This document shows positions 60,516 through 64,000 of a stretch of 64,000 nucleotides of DNA, piece by piece. The position numbers and the translations under genes are program-made. Position 1 is the stretch's first letter. Every line of letters starts with the position of its first letter. The DNA comes from Hyphomicrobiaceae bacterium (lineage in GTDB: Bacteria > Pseudomonadota > Alphaproteobacteria > Rhizobiales > Hyphomicrobiaceae), in NCBI GenBank assembly GCA_041397645.1, contig JAWKWE010000004.1, forward strand, positions 806,001 through 870,000. The letters run 5' to 3'. Under the pieces are notes generated by a model. It was not told the DNA's origin and ran no database searches. It saw nothing but the letters and a program-made list of their open reading frames with translations.

Positions 60516-61010
60516 TCAGATTTGCGAACCGCGCACGGATACAATCGCTGCATTGAGCGCGGGCGCCAGTTCCAGACGCTCATCATCGGTGAGAAATTTC
60601 GCAAAGGTCACTTCGCGGCCATGCAACGAAAGGCGTAGGGAATTGCGCCCATCTGCGGCATCCTGCGTGAGGCGCACGCGAACCCAAGATGCGTTGAAGT
60701 CGAACCTCTGGCGTCGACCGGCTGGATCAACACGGGTCAACGTCAAGGTTTGAGGCGTGATGTCGATAGTCTCGTACATTCGCCCAGAGCGGAAATTCAG
60801 CTTGAACGCGAAATAGACCAACGCAACGTCAAGCCCGAAGAACCCGGTGACCGGCCACGCCCCAATCATCACGAACATCACACCGGCCACGAAGCTGATG
60901 AGACCGATCCCGGCCATGAGGATAAGAAAGCCACGCGGGGTCAGCGACCTGTGAGGATGTAATACGAATTGTTGTTGGTTCGATTGCACTGCTGGTGTGT
61001 TTTCGTCCAT
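60516..61010 (-). CDS. DUF2244 family membrane protein
   Basis: A 164-aa protein from ATG 61010 (MDENTPAVQSNQQ). Two adjacent membrane helices at about 28-70 (GFLILMAGIGLISFVAGVMF and GAWPVTGFFGLDVALVYFAF) are followed by a soluble C-terminal domain with the DUF2244 blocks ETIDITPQTLTLTRVDP, FDFNASWVRVRL and LSLHGREVTFAKFLTDDERLELA. The open frame extends upstream beyond 61010 and over the nth start, but that part is not family-like. It is divergent from nth with 70 bp between. DUF2244 genes lie beside nth in many alphaproteobacteria. Function unknown. Confidence 0.85.
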   Translation of the reverse strand: MDENTPAVQSNQQQFVLHPHRSLTPRGFLILMAGIGLISFVAGVMFVMIGAWPVTGFFGLDVALVYFAFKLNFRSGRMYETIDITPQTLTLTRVDPAGRRQRFDFNASWVRVRLTQDAADGRNSLRLSLHGREVTFAKFLTDDERLELAPALNAAIVSVRGSQI

Positions 61011-61080
61011 CAGTCGTTTCCGATTGCGTACGTTGTGATCGCTCCAGCTGCTTGTCAGCATCGATTGAGGCCCCAAGAGC

Positions 61081-61851
61081 ATGTCGCGCAAACTCTCAGA
61101 AAAGCTATCCGTCCGAAGCAGACAACACCCGTCCTCCAAAAACAAGGCTAAAGCCTCGCAGCCTAAACGCGGCCGCAGCGGTGCCCTGACGGCCAAGGAC
61201 GTAGAAGCGATCTTTGCCGCGTTCGCCCGCAAAAACCCGGAGCCGAAGGGCGAATTGGAGCACTCGAACCCCTACACACTCTTGGTTGCCGTCGTCCTTT
61301 CCGCGCAGGCCACGGATGCTGGAGTCAACAAAGCCACCCGCGAATTGTTCCGTCTGGCCGACACACCGGCCAAGATGATCGCACTCGGCGAAGCCAAGGT
61401 ACGTGACCTCATCAAGACCATAGGGCTTTATCGGAACAAGGCAAAAAACGTTATCGCACTGTCTGAGAAATTAAATCTGGAGCACGGCGGCAAAGTGCCC
61501 GCCGATCGCGACCTTCTGGAAACCCTTCCCGGCGTGGGGCGCAAGACCGCGAATGTGGTGATGAACGTTGCATTCGGCGAGCCGACAATGGCCGTCGATA
61601 CGCACGTCTTTCGCGTGGCCAACCGCATCGGCCTGTCGAATGGCAAAACGCCGCTCGCCGTCGAGGAGGATCTTCTGCGGATCATTCCAGCCAAGTACGC
61701 GCTTCACGCACACCACTGGCTGATCCTGCACGGTCGCTATCTCTGCAAAGCACGCGCCCCAGAATGCTGGCGTTGCCCGATCATTTCGTACTGTCGTTTC
61801 GAGCCGAAATCAGAGTTCAGGGCCAAGCCGCGGCCTGCTGAGAAAGGCTAG
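61081..61851 (+). CDS. nth: Endonuclease III
   Basis: A DNA glycosylase/AP lyase that removes oxidised pyrimidines in base-excision repair. The 256-aa protein has a basic Lys/Ser-rich N-terminal extension (about 40 residues), the helix-hairpin-helix LPGVGRKTANVVMNVAFG with catalytic Lys, catalytic Asp in MAVDTHVFRVANR, and a [4Fe-4S] site C-x6-C-x2-C-x5-C (CKARAPECWRCPIISYC). It is divergent from the DUF2244 gene. Its stop overlaps the stop of the convergent hisF by three bases. Confidence 0.97.
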   Translation: MSRKLSEKLSVRSRQHPSSKNKAKASQPKRGRSGALTAKDVEAIFAAFARKNPEPKGELEHSNPYTLLVAVVLSAQATDAGVNKATRELFRLADTPAKMIALGEAKVRDLIKTIGLYRNKAKNVIALSEKLNLEHGGKVPADRDLLETLPGVGRKTANVVMNVAFGEPTMAVDTHVFRVANRIGLSNGKTPLAVEEDLLRIIPAKYALHAHHWLILHGRYLCKARAPECWRCPIISYCRFEPKSEFRAKPRPAEKG

Positions 61852-62639
61852 CAATCCGCCTCATTATCGAGGCGCATGGGCAGCCCCGCTTCAGCCATGT
61901 GCGCCTTGGCTTCGCCGATCGAATAGGTTCCGAAGTGAAAGATTGAGGCGGCCAGCACCGCACTGGCATGGCCGTCGCGCACACCTTCGACGAGGTGCTC
62001 CAGAGTGCCGACGCCGCCCGATGCAATCACCGGAACCGCAACGGCGTCCGATATCGCACGGGTCAGACCGATATCGAATCCCGCCTTGGTGCCATCGCGA
62101 TCCATCGACGTCAGTAAGATCTCGCCCGCGCCAAGCGCAACAACTTCCTTCGCATAGGCAACTGCGTCGATACCCGTTGGCTTGCGCCCGCCATGGGTAA
62201 AGATCTCCCAGCGCGGTGGATCACCTTCAGCGGAAACCCTCTTGGCATCGATGGCGACCACGATGCATTGCGCGCCGAACTTTTCCGACGCCTCCTTGAC
62301 AAACTGCCGGTTGAACACGGCGGCGGTGTTGATCGAGACCTTATCCGCGCCCGCTTCCAGCAATTTGCGGATGTCGTCCACCGTACGCACGCCGCCGCCG
62401 ACGGTGAGAGGCATGAAGCAGCGTTCCGCCGTTCGCTCCACGATATCGAAAATGTTGTCCCGGTCCTCGTGGCTGGCGGTGATATCGAGGAAGCACAGCT
62501 CGTCAGCCCCTGCCGCGTCGTAGGCGGCGGCCGCCTCTACCGGATCGCCCGCATCGATGAGATCAACGAAGTTGATGCCCTTGACGACACGGCCATCTTT
62601 CACGTCCAGGCAGGGGATGATGCGCACTTTCAGGGTCAT
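61848..62639 (-). CDS. hisF: Imidazole glycerol phosphate synthase subunit HisF
   Basis: The cyclase subunit that, with HisH, makes imidazole glycerol phosphate and AICAR in histidine synthesis. A 263-aa TIM barrel from ATG 62639 (MTLKVRIIPCLDVKDG). Catalytic Asp is in CLDVKDGRVVKG near residue 12 and Asp in LLTSMDRDGTKAGFD near 133. Phosphate-binding GGGVRT and ASGGVGTLEHL are present. The open frame extends upstream to 62771 but has no family similarity. It is isolated here from hisH and hisA. Confidence 0.97.
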   Translation of the reverse strand: MTLKVRIIPCLDVKDGRVVKGINFVDLIDAGDPVEAAAAYDAAGADELCFLDITASHEDRDNIFDIVERTAERCFMPLTVGGGVRTVDDIRKLLEAGADKVSINTAAVFNRQFVKEASEKFGAQCIVVAIDAKRVSAEGDPPRWEIFTHGGRKPTGIDAVAYAKEVVALGAGEILLTSMDRDGTKAGFDIGLTRAISDAVAVPVIASGGVGTLEHLVEGVRDGHASAVLAASIFHFGTYSIGEAKAHMAEAGLPMRLDNEADC

Positions 62640-62749
62640 GAATTTGGTCCGTCTCTCAAACTTCTGCGCCGTCCGACATCGCGGCGCGGAACCGGCCGTG
62701 CCAGCGCGGATAGCCGCAATTGCCTGCAAGGGCAAGGTGCGCATAACCG

Positions 62750-62789
62750 GCAAAGCAAAGCCGCCCCACACTTGAATGTGCGGGGCGGC
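62750..62789 (-). terminator. Rho-independent terminator after the metallo-hydrolase gene
   Basis: On the minus strand GCCGCCCC (62789-62782) pairs with GGGGCGGC (62767-62760), with ACA/TGT pairs further in, and is followed by TTTGCTTTGCC. It lies 40 bp after the stop at 62829 and before the hisF start. Confidence 0.8.
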
Positions 62790-62828
62790 CTATCAGACCT
62801 CAACAGCGCAGTGCTGCGGGACTTCGCC

Positions 62829-63818
62829 TCAGGTGTTTACCGGCGTCTGGAAGAAGCGGTAGGTATCGGGTCCGGTCTTGGCGAGATTGCCGAGTCCCGG
62901 CCAGGGGAAGTGGAAGGCGATGAACGGAATGCGGTCCGTCGCCAGCATATCCCACATCTTCAGACGGCTCTGAACGGCCTGCTTGCTATCCATGTCGTAA
63001 ACGAACTCGATCTTGGGCGTTTCCACGAACAGCACATGGTGGTGGCCGGTATCGCAGGTCACAGCCAACGGCTTGTTAGCCGAATTCAGCATGAACGCAG
63101 TGTGCCCAATGGTGTGTCCAGGTGCGGGCAACGCGGTGACGCCGGTGATGATCTCTTCGCCACCCTTGATAAAGGTAATCTTGTCCTTGTGCGGCAGCAG
63201 GTTCGTGCGCGCCAGTTCGACGAAGGCCTTCAGGCCGTCGTTGGACAGATGCTTTTCATCCGTCCAGAAGTTGTAGTCGGCTTCGTTGACGTAGATCTGC
63301 GCGTTGGGGAACACCGAATTACCCGCCGCATCGACGAGACCGCCTGCGTGGTCGGGATGGCAGTGGCTCAGAATGACAGCGTCGACGTTTGCCGGATCGA
63401 TGCCCGCCGCTTTCAAGTTGGCAGGAAGGCGGCCGGTATTGTCGCCGAACATCTTGGAAGCGCCCATGCCTGTGTCGAATACGGCAATCTTGGACCCGTT
63501 GTTGACGACAGTGATGTTCTCTTGAAGGACCATGTTGTCGACGGGTAGGAAATTGGCTTCCAGATGCTTTGCCATCTCCTCCATCGACATTTCCTTCATG
63601 GTCTTGCGGCCATCGCCGAAGGGAAGGAAACCGTCCGAAACCACGGAGACCTGCATATCGCCGTGCATGAAGTTGTAGAATCCGCCCGGCTTGGTTTGTG
63701 TGAAGGGCGCTTTCGCTTGCGCAGGCGTCGGACCGAGCACGCGTGTGGCAAACGCAGCCGACAACCCGACACCCGCGAGGGTGAGAGCGTCTCGGCGCGA
63801 AAATTCTTTCGTGATCAT
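62829..63818 (-). CDS. Tat-exported metallo-beta-lactamase-fold hydrolase
   Basis: A 329-aa periplasmic MBL-fold enzyme. Residues 7-40 are a twin-arginine signal (EFSRRDALTLAGVGLSAAFA) with a cleavage site near PAQAKA. The metal site is clear: SHCHPDHAGG near residue 152 gives HxHxDH, with further ligands in PAPGHTIGHT near 233 and the late AFHFPWPG near 304. The CDTGHHHVLF segment supplies the bridging Asp. The substrate class cannot be settled; alkylsulfatase-like, lactonase-like and general hydrolase members share this arrangement. ATG 63818 begins MITKEFSRRDA. It is single-gene with a terminator downstream. The remaining 180 bp to the window edge show no gene. Confidence 0.9.
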   Translation of the reverse strand: MITKEFSRRDALTLAGVGLSAAFATRVLGPTPAQAKAPFTQTKPGGFYNFMHGDMQVSVVSDGFLPFGDGRKTMKEMSMEEMAKHLEANFLPVDNMVLQENITVVNNGSKIAVFDTGMGASKMFGDNTGRLPANLKAAGIDPANVDAVILSHCHPDHAGGLVDAAGNSVFPNAQIYVNEADYNFWTDEKHLSNDGLKAFVELARTNLLPHKDKITFIKGGEEIITGVTALPAPGHTIGHTAFMLNSANKPLAVTCDTGHHHVLFVETPKIEFVYDMDSKQAVQSRLKMWDMLATDRIPFIAFHFPWPGLGNLAKTGPDTYRFFQTPVNT

Positions 63819-64000
63819 GATGGATGCACTCCCTGGTTTTCACGTCCCGCCATTGAAGTGAGGCGGGGTTATTCTCGTCGATCGCAGGCGGACTTAACGC
63901 GCCCGCGTCCAGGGCTCGATTGATCGTCTCAAGCCTGGACTTCCGCAAGCGCAGTCATGGTGAAATTCTATAGGCAAGCGCGCACGATTTTGTGAAATTG

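Noticed and set aside
62193..63548. 451-codon plus-strand frame spanning hisF and the MBL hydrolase
   Set aside because: It crosses two well-supported minus-strand genes and a terminator, and carries no family features.
1..64000. CRISPR arrays, insertion sequences, prophage, integrase or defence islands
   Set aside because: No direct-repeat array, transposase, integrase, toxin-antitoxin pair or restriction gene was recognised on either strand.

Overview
This 64 kb window is chromosomal DNA, GC-rich and densely coded, from an alphaproteobacterium of the Rhizobiales/Hyphomicrobiales. Hyphomicrobium or a close relative is my best guess. The grounds are inference: a long-tailed PstA, an ATR-etfBA-hydroxybutyryl-CoA dehydrogenase block, TamAB, a PQQ alcohol dehydrogenase, a HlyC-like orphan and frequent GTG/TTG starts. 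I see no phage, insertion sequence, integron, CRISPR array or rRNA operon. Most of the window is housekeeping, with accessory genes between 16 and 34 kb.

0-15.9 kb: a DUF3300 gene cut by the left edge, an unusual membrane-anchored Clp-N protein, argB and a HAD nucleotidase, an SDR, a zinc-ribbon membrane protein, and a minus-strand block (twin-TM protein, cobalamin adenosyltransferase, rhomboid protease, etfB, etfA, 3-hydroxybutyryl-CoA dehydrogenase). A plus-strand envelope pair (EnvC-like factor and CtpA) and two tandem RppH-type Nudix hydrolases follow.

15.9-34 kb: an outer-membrane barrel resembling lipid A oxidase, a secreted protein of unknown function, a TPP enzyme, a DUF2092 protein, a membrane-anchored PQQ dehydrogenase, the tamA-tamB operon, and a minus-strand cluster (DUF2946, ZrgA/DUF2796, ABC ATPase, MacB-type permease, DUF3299) that looks like a zinc-handling system. 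tRNA-Arg(ACG) ends this part.

34-50.3 kb: a DUF892 ferritin-like stress protein; a TVP38 membrane protein, flavin disulfide oxidoreductase and histidine kinase run; the rpmH-rnpA-yidC-ysxC core followed by tex; a HlyC-family protein with no histidine at all; and a two-gene RND efflux operon whose promoter -10 is covered by a perfect 16-bp palindrome.

50.3-64 kb: the full phosphate regulon phoR-pstSCAB-phoU-phoB on the minus strand, a small orphan gene, leuD, gloA, an ArsR-type regulator, a DUF2244 protein, nth, hisF and a Tat-exported metallo-beta-lactamase-fold hydrolase.

I found no clear defence island or new multi-gene system. The most interesting leads are the Clp-N/proline-rich/anchor protein, the histidine-free HlyC relative, the ZrgA-type cluster with a MacB-like transporter, and the operator-like palindrome upstream of the RND operon.
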